DNA of 64,000 bases from Phytopythium helicoides (taxonomy: Eukaryota > Oomycota > Peronosporomycetes > Pythiales > Pythiaceae), in assembly GCA_024867545.1 (NCBI GenBank), contig JANFNE010000039.1, forward strand, positions 1 to 64,000, in the 5' to 3' direction. Below, in pieces: positions 10,215-19,987 of the stretch. The number at the start of each line of letters is the position of its first letter. Position 1 is the first letter of the stretch. The notes below the pieces were generated by a model, which made no database searches, was not told the DNA's origin, and worked only from the letters and a program-made list of their open reading frames with translations. The translations under genes and the position numbers were made by a program.

Positions 10215-11955
10215 TCAATCCATGTCGACAGACACATATTCGGTTCGGGCAGCCGCACCTTCATCGCCCGAAGGCGGGCTGCGTACGCTCTCAGCAGTGT
10301 CTGCCGTTTGGTCGTCGTGGTCCTGGAAGCTGATACAGGAGATGGCGCAGCACACGAAGCAGAACGCGATCCCGACCTGAATGCACCACCCACCGACATT
10401 TGAGCAACAAGTTGGCAGTACACAGACATCAAGACAAACTTACCAGGATCAACCAAGGAAGAAGAACGTAGAATGTCGAGAAAGCGCCGTCCTGCAGGCG
10501 TGCTGACAGGATGAAAAACGGCGACACGAGCACACCGATGACCACAATGGTGCCAATCAAGTCGATCAACGGATACTTGGACGTCTCTTCATCCTCCTCC
10601 TCGTGAACCGACTCGCGGGTGTAAGCATCGTGCGAAGGCTCCTTTGGAGAAGCAGGCTTCTTGCCATTCTTCTTCTCGTCCGCTTGCTTGGCGCGAACAG
10701 CGAAGTACCGCTTCACAGGGTGCGAGCAAAAGTACAGCACCCAGAGCCACACAGGGATGAAGACGACCCACCAGCTCGCATCGCCGAGCGATCCGTCAAT
10801 CTTGAGCGCCAACAGCACACCCTGCACCAAGCGGGACGCAATCAACACCAGATGCATCATCACGTTCACAAGAAGTTCCTTGCGGTGCTGCTTGATCGCT
10901 TCCGTCTGTGAGACACCCGCGCCTTCGGATTCCTTGGTCAGCACCTTGTAGCCCACGACGCCACCAGCGATCGTCTCGATAAAGTTCAGAGCTTCATATA
11001 CAAAATACGGGATGAAGACCTCGATGATGGTCCAACTCACGTCGTGGTTGAGGCGCATGGCGACGAAGATTTGCAGCACGAGCAACAGCAGGACCTTGAG
11101 GAACTTGTACAGCTTGAAAATACCAGGCTTCTGGTGCTTCTTGTCCTCTGGATCCATCGATGCGTCCGACGAGAGCAGCGAGCAGCCGAAGCAGCAGTAG
11201 TACAGTGTGTCGACGATCCACAGCGGGATGAAGACGACAGCCCAGTCCCACGAAACCTGTATCGTCCGCGCGCAGACACCAGAAGACTGTCGTTCACGGC
11301 GAGAAGGAGTCAGTCAAACTTCGTCTTCCGCCTCACAGACGCAATCAACGGAGAAATCGTACTCGGGATGATCAAGAAGAAGCCGAAGAGCAAGGTCACA
11401 ACCGTGAACATGAGGCACTTGCCTCTGGACCCGAACATGCCGAGCGACCGGAACAGCAGCACCGACAGTTCCTGCCAATCAAACACCACAGCCATCCATC
11501 AACCTCCAACGTCCACCACTCCCTTCCCAATCCCAAGCTTCCCCCCACCTCTGGGCTCATGTTTCCATACTCCTCCATGAGCTTAATGCCGTCCTCGCCA
11601 ACCCTGCCATGGCCAATTCAGCACCTCTCTCCACCTCCATTCCAACCCATCGCACTCACTGGTCGTAGACCTCTCTCTTCTGCGGGTCAGACAGCACGTC
11701 GTAGGCCTGCTTCATCCTAGTAAACTAGCAAAACCCCCTCCATCAGCCTCACCACCTCCACCTCGAAGAAAAAAAAAAAAAAAAGCTCAAGCCAGCAACC
11801 TCCTCCTGCGCCTCCGGCGTGTTGCCGCGCTTGTCCGGGTGCAGCTGCAGCGCCTTCTTCCTGTAGGCCTTGCGGATCGCCTCGGGCGTCGCGTCCGGCT
11901 CGATGCCCATCAGATCGTAGTACGCAGAGCTCGCCACCTTCTTCTTGGGCGCCAT
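10215..11955 (-). CDS. J-domain multi-pass membrane protein
   Basis: Six exons: 11955-11800, 11724-11660, 11603-11549, 11471-11337, 11256-10444 and 10376-10215. All introns are GT-AG and 53-80 bp, and all phases fit, giving 461 residues. Residues 10-75 form a DnaJ J-domain with the HPD tripeptide (ALQLHPDKRG) and YDVLSDPQKREVYDQ, so it should stimulate an Hsp70. Many hydrophobic segments follow, including a repeated W-x-VVFIP-x-W motif (WDWAVVFIPLWI, SWWVVFIPVWLW) that resembles TMEM185-type proteins. The tail is acidic and polar. Likely an ER or endomembrane cochaperone with the J-domain in the cytosol (inference). An in-frame upstream ATG at 12036 is possible. Confidence 0.82.
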
Positions 11956-13144
11956 GGCCGCCGTCGCCTGCCGCGCCTTTCTCCAGTGTGTCGGCTTCCC
12001 CCTGGTGGCGGCCGGACGGACCTGTTGGGGGGACATGATTGGACGAAAATGGGGATGAGAGAGGCGATGATTGGACGAAAACGAGACGCCGTAATCGTAA
12101 AATTAGGTTGAGACGTCTTGCGGGTTGTATGCACTGAAGTGAGGTCACGGCTATGCACGGAATGATAGCGAATCACCAGTCAACACATTTGGAGCACTTG
12201 ACCGTGTTGAAGGTGTTGCCACTGCACATCAAGTGGACCGCAGCACCCGATGGATATCGTGAGCTTACGATCGGTGGTGACTTTCTTCATGGCAGCAAGG
12301 GATGTCTATGATAGTTACGGGAACAAAGCTTTAGTGCAAAGAAGTCTACGCAACTTGAATTCGACGAGACTAATCACTCAGTTATTGCCTCTTCGATCCC
12401 TGGCGTCGACCACGATATGTATTTTGCAGATTTTCAAGAGAGGCAGGACATACTACTGGAGCAGGCTTCTCTGTCGAGAACGACTTGCATGCCCTCGTTA
12501 CCCTTTTATTCGTATCACCACACGAGTGAATAGATGCCATCTCGCTCGCTTGTTGAACTCATCATCAAAACACTGCAGTGCCAATACACGATGCGCTTCA
12601 AGTGTCTCTTCGTCTTCATTCCCCCATCTCTTGTTGCAGACGAACTATTGGGATCCTATCACTTAGGCAGGTCATCTGCATTTTCAAGTCTCTGTACCTT
12701 GCCCATTGTCTCATGACTCTTTTTGTACTCTATTCGCGATCGCAACTTCGTCCCAACATTATTGTGTCGCCCACTCTTCGTCGTCGCTGCCATACTATAC
12801 TCTTTGTGTCCAAACCTGTTCGTTGCTACACATCCGAACAAATTCAAGACAAAATTGAAGTTTGAAAGATGAAAATGCGAGTGGAGTCTTCAACTGACTG
12901 ATTTGGATATATTCGTTTTGCGTTGACGGGCTAACAAAAGCAAGCTCGCGTATCTTGCAGCACTGCAGCTATTTCTGCCTGTGTGTAGGAGGACCTATTT
13001 ACGCTGCCACGGCATCACCGCCGAGAGGCTAGATAGCAGCAAGGAGACAGCCTCAGTCCAGATTTTGCGTCCTCATACACCCATCATACCGCTGACTTTT
13101 CCTTCCAACCTCACAAGTGCGAAGCAACCATAGCTGTAGCAGCA
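11956..13144. other. Intergenic, AT-richer, no supported gene
   Basis: About 1.2 kb between divergent genes. TCTCATCCCCATTTTCG on the minus strand (about 12046-12062) resembles an oomycete Inr for the J-domain gene, with one base missing from the spacing. The short plus-strand frames at 12250-12865 have no recognisable domain. Confidence 0.45.
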
Positions 13145-15493
13145 ATGAGTACGCTCAAACGCTCTGCGTTTGGACTCCGCAAGCTCATCATCTTCGGACT
13201 CAACCTCGCATCCACACTGCTCACACTCTTCACCGGTCTACGTGAAAACCAACTACTCGTACTTGTCTCTGGACGCTACGATGAAATTCGATCTCGATTA
13301 CTCGATGGTTCCATCAACTACAACAACACCAACTCCGATCTTGTAGATATCAGCTCGCTCATCGATCTGAAAGAAGTCGGACGAAGCTACCGATTCTACT
13401 CTCAGCCTCGACGAGGACCGCATAACTTCTTGACAGACCGCAGCACGTGTTTGCGGATGAACTCGATGAACGTCACACGAATGAACATCGTCTACGACGA
13501 CTTCTGGGGAAAAGGTCCGCGCCGATCACAGGTGTACACTTTCAGCATGTCAGCTACAAACTGTGAAGTAATCAACTTCATACCACAATGGGTCACGGAT
13601 GAGTGCGTCGCTGCGATCGGAGGCGGCAACGAAACGATGTGCCACCAATACATTTTTGACAACTTCGACGATCTGAAGGTCGATAGGAGGCTGCATGTGG
13701 GAGTCGAGATCGACTTTGGTGTGCCTGGAGCACCGTTCCTCAAGTGCCGCGGACGTCCCGAGCGAGAATTCAACCTAAACGTCGACATGCTTCTCCAACA
13801 ATCGTACTGGGCCGGTGGCAGCTGGCATCTCGAAGTACAGTCCAGTGATTGCATCGCCAGACCTCTCCTTAGAGACAACCAACTCCAATACGGTCTATTC
13901 AGCCTTCATTCTACGAACGATCAAGCCATCGCGTACAGTGCTGCTGAAAGTAGCGGTTGGCTTGCGACCATCATCAGCGCGTTGTATGCCATCATCAGTG
14001 TGCTGCTCATTGTTCGCGGACTCTTCATCATGGTCGTGCGCAGTGTATACACGTACTACGTCCCGAACGCAGTACGATTCAAAGGTAGCAGCCAAATCTC
14101 ACTGCTCAAGTACTTCGTGCCATCGATGACGTTGGCGAGAATGCTACCACCGAGTGAAAATCCTGACGGAACTCTCTCCGCTGTGAACAGTGGCATTCGA
14201 CTCAAGGGATCGTTATTCATGGCGTCCGATGTATGGATGAACCACTGGTTGTACATTCTATTCAGTATGCTCGATGCACTTGCCAACATGCGCATGACCT
14301 ACGTGATTTTTCAGTTAGGAACCTTCATGCTGAAGATACGAGGCAGTATGGAGACGTTCCTCTTCATGTGTTCTGCGCTTGGTCGTATGACGTGGCTGTT
14401 GTGTCTCGTGCACTCGATCACGCGATGGGTACTGAAACTCATGATCCATAGTGCTCAAGCATTCAAACTCATACGTCCTAGTATCCGAGCGCGACTGGAC
14501 TGGTACGTCGACGGCACGGCCATGTTCGTGAGCTACAAACTATACTCGATCGAACTGTTTCTGTTCATGTACCTGATGCTCAAGATTCGCAAGGCGACGA
14601 CTTTTATGGTTCGCTTGGGCAGATTTGGTGTCTACGGCGGAGCGCTCAAGATCTCTCAGTTCTGGAAAAGCGAAGCCATCTGCGACTACACGGTTGTCTT
14701 CACGATCCTCATCTCCACCACATACTTTGCCATGTTCTTGCTCCTAACACTGACACGTTACAAGCACGTCGTCAACAATCGCGTGATGCGAATATTACAA
14801 ACGAGGTATGTGCTGGTCGGGTGGGACGCGATGGTAGCAATGGAGGCACTCGGCATCGACCCGCTCAATCACAAGAGCTCACTCTCAAGCAATGATGGTG
14901 CGGACAACGATATGAACACCGTCGCACCGGCGAATTGTTCGCTCGGATCACTTCTTCAGCAGTTGTATACATCTGGTCCAAGTGGTCTGGTGCACTTGGC
15001 TGGAGACTTTATTTTCATGGAAGGTGGTTTTTCTCGAGACCATCCACCATGTCGACTACCGATCAAGCGTGCTGTGGCAATTGGGCTTTTATCCAAGACT
15101 GAGGGTGGGCTTACACTCACTAGCTCAGTTTCAAAAAGATACAACGTGCCAATAAAGCGCACAAGTCTATCAGTTGAACCCGATACAAAATCTTCGACCA
15201 GGGGAATGTCATTGCGGCGACGCAACGGAGAGGCGGATAACGATTGCGAAGCTGAGGCTGAGAAGAACGCTCTGGTGAAGAAGTCAGCGATCAGCCTATT
15301 TGAGAGGAAGTTGACCCTTTTTGCAGACGGCTTGTTCGGACGGCTTTTGCTCGTTGACGAAGAGAATGCGCCTGGACACATGGAGCGACGGTCAGGTCTT
15401 GTTGAATTTGTTGTGCAGGATGCGCTTTCGCTAACGACGATCTTGGACATCAAGCCATTGCTTACCAACCAAAAGAAGCTTTGCATCTACTAG
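13145..15493 (+). CDS. Large multi-pass membrane protein, copy 1
   Basis: Single exon, 782 residues, ATG at 13145. A signal-anchor-like helix (LIIFGLNLASTLLTLFTGL) is followed by about 240 residues with conserved cysteines and several N-x-S/T sites, likely extracellular or lumenal. Then come about eight hydrophobic segments between residues 270 and 570 (for example WLATIISALYAIISVLLIV) and a polar, phosphorylatable tail with RRR/KR patches. No known transporter or receptor domain is recognised. It is about 93% identical in protein to the gene at 22219, with identity starting at the ATG. The family looks oomycete-specific; function unknown. Confidence 0.85.
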   Translation: MSTLKRSAFGLRKLIIFGLNLASTLLTLFTGLRENQLLVLVSGRYDEIRSRLLDGSINYNNTNSDLVDISSLIDLKEVGRSYRFYSQPRRGPHNFLTDRSTCLRMNSMNVTRMNIVYDDFWGKGPRRSQVYTFSMSATNCEVINFIPQWVTDECVAAIGGGNETMCHQYIFDNFDDLKVDRRLHVGVEIDFGVPGAPFLKCRGRPEREFNLNVDMLLQQSYWAGGSWHLEVQSSDCIARPLLRDNQLQYGLFSLHSTNDQAIAYSAAESSGWLATIISALYAIISVLLIVRGLFIMVVRSVYTYYVPNAVRFKGSSQISLLKYFVPSMTLARMLPPSENPDGTLSAVNSGIRLKGSLFMASDVWMNHWLYILFSMLDALANMRMTYVIFQLGTFMLKIRGSMETFLFMCSALGRMTWLLCLVHSITRWVLKLMIHSAQAFKLIRPSIRARLDWYVDGTAMFVSYKLYSIELFLFMYLMLKIRKATTFMVRLGRFGVYGGALKISQFWKSEAICDYTVVFTILISTTYFAMFLLLTLTRYKHVVNNRVMRILQTRYVLVGWDAMVAMEALGIDPLNHKSSLSSNDGADNDMNTVAPANCSLGSLLQQLYTSGPSGLVHLAGDFIFMEGGFSRDHPPCRLPIKRAVAIGLLSKTEGGLTLTSSVSKRYNVPIKRTSLSVEPDTKSSTRGMSLRRRNGEADNDCEAEAEKNALVKKSAISLFERKLTLFADGLFGRLLLVDEENAPGHMERRSGLVEFVVQDALSLTTILDIKPLLTNQKKLCIY

Positions 15494-15692
15494 GGATGAC
15501 ATGAGAGAAGTAGGCGTTGATAATTCAAACGAGCGCAATGCATCTTACGTACACTCAAGCAAAGTACTCCGAAGTAGCACAGAAAGATAGTTCATCCAAC
15601 AAACTCTTCATCACTCCAGGGAGCATAAAGACGAGGAAATGGTTTGGACTGGGAATCTCGAGTACTTCTGTGGTCGTCAAACCGAGAGCCCA

Positions 15693-16259
15693 CTAGTTCC
15701 AGGCATCTGGATCTTCGGAAGCACCGACCTCTGCTAGCTCCCAGCTCAGATCAGTCATCTTTGGACGGGCTTCGAGCGTGGTCTCTGTGCCTTCTTGACC
15801 GCGCATGAAGAATTTGCAGTAACCTGCTTTGTTCTTGTAAAGTCTGCATCCCTCCAACTGGTATTCGGACTTGTACTCATTCCACATCTCCAGAACTGCG
15901 GCATTCGCGAGCTCCTGGGTGGCGTACTCTTTCTCCGAAGATGTCAGGCGTTCGTATGGCGTTTCATGGGAGCTGACGACGACGTGACCAATCGACCCCT
16001 TCGCCTTCCCCACGGATACTGCCTTTGACTTGGGAGCTGCTTTTCCCTTCGCAGTTGCCTTTACCGTCTGGGTTTTCTTTCCCTTCGAGGTTGCCTTTGC
16101 CTTCGAGATTGCCTTCACTTTAGAAGTCGCGTCGGCTTTTGGAGTTGGGTTGGATTTAGGCCCCGCCTTTTGTTTGGTGGACGACGCCACCGCAGCCTTC
16201 TTCGCCTGGCCGGCCGTCGCCTTCTTACGAGTCGCTGGGGCGCTGCTGGCTCGAGCCAT
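15693..16259 (-). CDS. H1-like basic protein with ATQEXANXAV domain
   Basis: About 188 residues from ATG 16259; ATG 16307 would add 16. The first 90 residues are a Lys/Ala/Pro/Ser/Thr-rich tail resembling histone H1 (repeats of KAK, TSK, PKS), so chromatin or nucleic-acid association is likely. The rest is a compact module, EYATQELANAAVLEMWNEY ... LYKNKAGYCKFF ... TTLEARPKMTDLSWELA, that recurs at 24818, 25696, 26313 and 27300. Not a known named domain to me. It lies convergent to the membrane protein, and the same pair, decayed, is found at 22219-25462. Confidence 0.65.
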   Translation of the reverse strand: MARASSAPATRKKATAGQAKKAAVASSTKQKAGPKSNPTPKADATSKVKAISKAKATSKGKKTQTVKATAKGKAAPKSKAVSVGKAKGSIGHVVVSSHETPYERLTSSEKEYATQELANAAVLEMWNEYKSEYQLEGCRLYKNKAGYCKFFMRGQEGTETTLEARPKMTDLSWELAEVGASEDPDAWN

Positions 16260-16364
16260 CGAACTTGAGTTGTTCGTCTTCGCAAGCGATATGCCAAAAT
16301 GATACATCCACGATATAAGAGCATTTACGATATAAGAGCATCACTGTTTTGACCATCAACTACG

Positions 16365-17105
16365 TCACAGCAGCTTGTGCACGAATGGAGCCGTGAGTTC
16401 CGACAGCCGCAACTTCTGCTGCCCGTTGTCGTCAAAGTTCTTCGGATCCAGCCAGCGTTCATACACGCTCGCCAACCCTCCGTGCCAGTCCTTGTCGATG
16501 ATTGAGAACCACGTCGTGTCGCGATCGCGGCCCTTATACACGACAGCTTGTCGGAACAGACCCTCGAAAGTGAACCCGAAACGAGTCGCAGCGTTCCGCG
16601 ACGGAAAGTTGAGGCTGTCACACTTCCACTCGTAGCGGCGGTATCCGAGCTTGAAGGCGTTATCGGCTAGCAGGAAGATGGCTTCTGTGGCTGCACGGGT
16701 CTTGGCGAGTCGAGGAGAGAAGTAGATGTGGCCAACCTCGATAGCTCCGTGGGTTGGGTCGATCCGCAGGTATGACAGCACACCCACGGCTCGTTTGTCC
16801 ACAATAACGGCATAGAACTGTGGGTCAGTTGTACTTGCAGCGTTAACACACCACTTCTCGTACTCGTCAATGCTGTGAAAGGGACCAGAAGTGAGGAATG
16901 TAAAACGAGCACCGTCGGTCTCCTCAGATAGGGCATCCCACAACTCTGCTTGGTGCCGCTCCGTCTTGAGAGGCTCGAGCTGGCAGTAGCGTCCTGAGAG
17001 TGTCTTGCGAGGAGGAAACGATGGTGGAGTCCAGTCTTCCATCGTGACCCCGACGGCCTGTCCGAATTCGTTGACGCTGGTTACAGCGCTGCTCAAGGTA
17101 GCCAT
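16365..17105 (-). CDS. GNAT-family N-acetyltransferase (RimJ/RimL-like)
   Basis: A 246-residue single-exon enzyme predicted to transfer acetyl from acetyl-CoA to an amine. The fold is visible in order: GRYCQLEPLKTERHQAELW (strand 1 and helix 1), FYAVIVDKRAVGVLSYLRID (strands 2-3), IEVGHIYFSPRLAKTRAATE (strand 4 and CoA-binding loop region), YRRYEWKCDSLNFPSRNAA and FGFTFEGLFRQAVVYKGRDR (RimJ-like C-terminal half). This pattern fits the Acetyltransf_3 group that includes ribosomal-protein acetyltransferases and yeast/fungal relatives. Substrate unknown; cytosolic by lack of a signal. Intact. Confidence 0.88.
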   Translation of the reverse strand: MATLSSAVTSVNEFGQAVGVTMEDWTPPSFPPRKTLSGRYCQLEPLKTERHQAELWDALSEETDGARFTFLTSGPFHSIDEYEKWCVNAASTTDPQFYAVIVDKRAVGVLSYLRIDPTHGAIEVGHIYFSPRLAKTRAATEAIFLLADNAFKLGYRRYEWKCDSLNFPSRNAATRFGFTFEGLFRQAVVYKGRDRDTTWFSIIDKDWHGGLASVYERWLDPKNFDDNGQQKLRLSELTAPFVHKLL

Positions 17106-17481
17106 GGTGACGAGCTTGGTGAGGTGAGGCGAAGACCGTCGATGGAGAAGTGAGAGGCTGGCTGGTCGACAATTTGCGAGAACCCGCGAATGAACGAAGG
17201 GGGTCTCACCAATCCAACTTTCTCGTGGTTATTGCATTTTTCTTGTGGTCAGTTCAACTATGACTCAATGAGTCAGTCAGTAGACCTGTGAATCTTCATC
17301 CTGATACAGCTGGTTGATCGTGTCGGAGCATTCGCCCCTCGTTGAGCCACAAGACATTGAAACACATCCGTGTTTACCATCATTCGTTGTTGCTGCTCAT
17401 CGACTCCACTTATGTCTTTGACGAACAACGCACTGCAGTTCAGCAAAGCCGTAACCTACTTGGTCCTCATAATGGCTGGTC
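17106..17481. other. Intergenic between acetyltransferase and Fanzor element
   Basis: No gene seen. The sequence next to 17481 (unique flank) differs from the flank beyond 22021, which marks the outer edge of the Fanzor palindrome. Confidence 0.6.
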
Positions 17482-19515
17482 ATGGCCGTGGTAAACCCGG
17501 CATTCTACGATAAAAGACGATGACTGGGAATGGAACCCAGTGAAAATGCAACAATGCCTGAGTATACAGTGCTATCTGCGGGCAACGCTGAGCGCACCTG
17601 CAGACACTTTGTGGCCCCTGATGTGTTAAGTTGGCGCTCGGCAAAAAAAAAAAACTTAAGTCTTGGTTGACCACGGAGCATGTAGAAGAGAAGCATCAGC
17701 ATGTTCTTCGAGGCGTTGACGTCGCGGTTCACAGTAGTACCAAAACAGCCATTGGATCGACAATGGAGCACACTATAAACCTTGCACGTCCGCCATTCCT
17801 TGTCCGTGCTGTTCTTGACCTTCCAGAGGCGGAGTATTCAAGCCGCCGGTGGCAACGTGAGTGAAGCTTGCTGGTGCGAAACTCATCAATTGGTTGTACA
17901 CGACAGTAGTTTCTCAATGTGTGCTCGAGTCTCTTGACCGGCCCCGCGGGGCACTTCTTGATGAATCCAGAGTAATCGGTATTGCTCCAATCTCCAAATC
18001 CAACCACCGTTCGCCTGCCTGCTTGCTGGGTCAGTCTCCGACTTAGTTCATGAAGCTTCTTCTGCGCAAAGATCTACCGTCCAAAACGCAGGTTACGGAA
18101 TCCCTTCGTCCGTGAAAATCCTAGCAGGTTTTCCATATGTGGAATAACGTATCGTGTGTACGTTTCCAGCAACTCGAGCGACGCGGTCTTCTTCGACGGC
18201 ATCTGACGCTCGACCGTCAAAATGTCGTGCCTCCGCTCCTTCCAGCAAGCTATTTTCTGGTTGCTCTTGTGGTAGCGAGCATCTCTGTAGAACTCACGAG
18301 AAGAGCCGTGGATAGTCTCGCCGTCCTGGTTGGTTGCTACAAACAGATCTCGTCTGCCAGGATCTAGGCCCCACATGACATCATAATCTTCTTCCCTGAG
18401 TGGGCGGTCTGTCGCCCGATGGGTTTTCCGCATGACGATGCTAACAGCCTTTCCGTCCGTCACGATCTCTCCTACGAGCTTCTTGTTGGCTATTTCAAAC
18501 TTCTCGATACTGAATAGACCGTGCCACCATTCGTCCGCGACAGCATTCCAATCGTCACCTAGAGGAGGCACACAAACACCACCACGTAGAAGTAGGCTGT
18601 GGAGCGCCGTTTTGCACATCTTGAAGTGCGAGCACTTGAACCCATTTTTTGTCGGCAGGAGACTGAACGTGCGGACATCTGGGATGTCCTGTCGATGCTG
18701 CAACCGGCGATTCCCCTCTTCAATGTCGGTCAGAATGATGTAGGTGAGAGGAAGCAATCTGTTAGCCTCGTCGGACAAGTAGCCACTCTCGTTGCGCGGG
18801 ATCTGCTCTCGCCAAGCCTGCACCTCGGTATCGTTGCCGTTGTAGACAGGGTCCAGGATGCTCTTGATCATGACGTAGGCCTCAGCACCATTCAAGTCAT
18901 AGACCCGCTTGATGTGGCGGTGAAAGCGACGGTAGAAGTTGCATACGATCGCGTTCTTGGTGTTAGTGGCCATCATTTGGGCTGCGTTCTGCTGCCAACC
19001 AGCGGTAATCTGCCGGTTGCTTGCACGTCGAGCGTCCTCACCTCGCCAAGTGTTGTACAGCGTGACTGATTGCTGGAATGCAGGAGACCCGAGTGTGGAG
19101 TTGGCGTTGCAAACACACGATAGGCATCTGTAGAAGAAGACCTGGTTGAGTGGCTCCACTGCACCGCCCAGCTGACACATCCGCACGGCGTGGATGTTGG
19201 CGAGGACGTAAGCCTCTAGCACGTCCTGGTCCATATCCGCCAGCACGGACTCCCACGGCAAAGTCATGGCCTCATCGTTCTTGCAAAACGCCTTGAGCGA
19301 CGTCTTGACGCACACAAGCGAGGATTTGGCGTTAGCTGCGTCACGAGCTTCGACTTCGGCTCGTCGCCTCTTTGACTGACTCTTGCGTGATTCTGCACTG
19401 CGCTTCTTCCTTTTAGACCTAGCACCGCCTGACGTCGGACCAGCTGCACGTGTTGTCTTAGACCGACCTCGTAGACTTGTGGAAGCAGCTCTACTCGTTG
19501 TGTATCTGCGTAGCC
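17482..19515 (-). repeat. Left arm of the Fanzor palindrome
   Basis: A 2,034-bp arm that is the inverted copy of 19988-22021. Every position x pairs with 39503-x without indels. Only a few substitutions are seen (for example Val/Ala in ILTVERQ versus ILTAERQ, and Tyr/Phe in RRYTTSR versus RRFTTSR), so identity exceeds 99%. The loop 19516-19987 is unique. Confidence 0.95.
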
Positions 19516-19600
19516 CTGCGGCAGCTTGCCGGATCTTGGACCTGCCTCGCCGGGGACCTGGATCGCCCTCCGTGCCCGATCGAGCGCGCTTGTTTGCCAT
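17505..19600 (-). pseudogene. Fanzor (TnpB/Cas12-like RNA-guided nuclease) copy A, broken
   Basis: Starts at ATG 19600 with a basic, NLS-like N-terminus (RRGRSK, RSKRKKR, KSQSKRRR). The long REC/WED-like region is followed by RuvC-I (MWGLDPGRRDLFVATNQDG), the region GRRTVVGFGDWSN, then PIDEFRTSKLHSRC, a second zinc-ribbon half (LHCRSNGC) and RuvC-III (TTVNRDVNASKNM). This order and these motifs match Fanzor/TnpB. Two lesions are visible: an in-frame TAG at 18074-18076, where relatives seem to have Tyr, and a one-base loss between LEYSASG and KVKNSTDKEW near 17815 that separates RuvC-III from the rest. Copy A keeps the full N-terminus. No transposase partner is seen nearby. Confidence 0.85.
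17523..17541 (-). ncRNA. Hairpin near the Fanzor 3' end, copy A (candidate guide-RNA scaffold)
   Basis: A perfect 6-bp stem ACTGGG/CCCAGT with a 7-base loop lies about 40 bp inside the end of the repeat, downstream of RuvC-III on the gene strand. In TnpB and Fanzor loci the guide RNA comes from the 3' end of the element and runs into the flank. That this hairpin is part of such an RNA is inference. Confidence 0.35.
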
Positions 19601-19987
19601 GGTGGCAAATTACACTGTGAGTATGGAGATCAGGGTCGGCAGCCGCTTTCGTTCGTTGCCGTTCGAGAGCGAGTATTCAAAATAGGCTATTGTCTTATCA
19701 TGCCCATTTACGTGTATGCAGGCAGAGCTGCAAAGGCCGCTTTACTAGCTTGCCGTGACTCATGATGGAGCTCTGGAGATCCTTCCTATGGCATCTTCAA
19801 CAAGCAATACGAAGTGTCCATGCAGTGCTGTTGTCATCGCTGGGGAGGCGTCGCGCAACCCGCTTGAAGCTGATGAACTGCGCTGTGGCAGCTTGTCAAA
19901 TGGGCAGTACCGAAACGACAGGTCTATTTAGTTTCACATCACGTTTTCCGGTTGAGTGAGAGTTTATGTCGATCGTTGTGCTGAGAA
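19516..19987. other. Unique loop of the Fanzor palindrome
   Basis: This 472-bp spacer holds the first 28 codons of Fanzor copy A and its upstream region, plus unrelated sequence up to the truncated start of copy B. It is the only part of the palindrome without an inverted partner, so it likely records the duplication junction. Confidence 0.7.

Noticed and set aside
18061..18076. Tiny intron GTAGATCTTTGCGCAG removing the Fanzor TAG
   Set aside because: Sixteen bases is far below the introns seen here, and removing it shifts the frame into a stop soon after.
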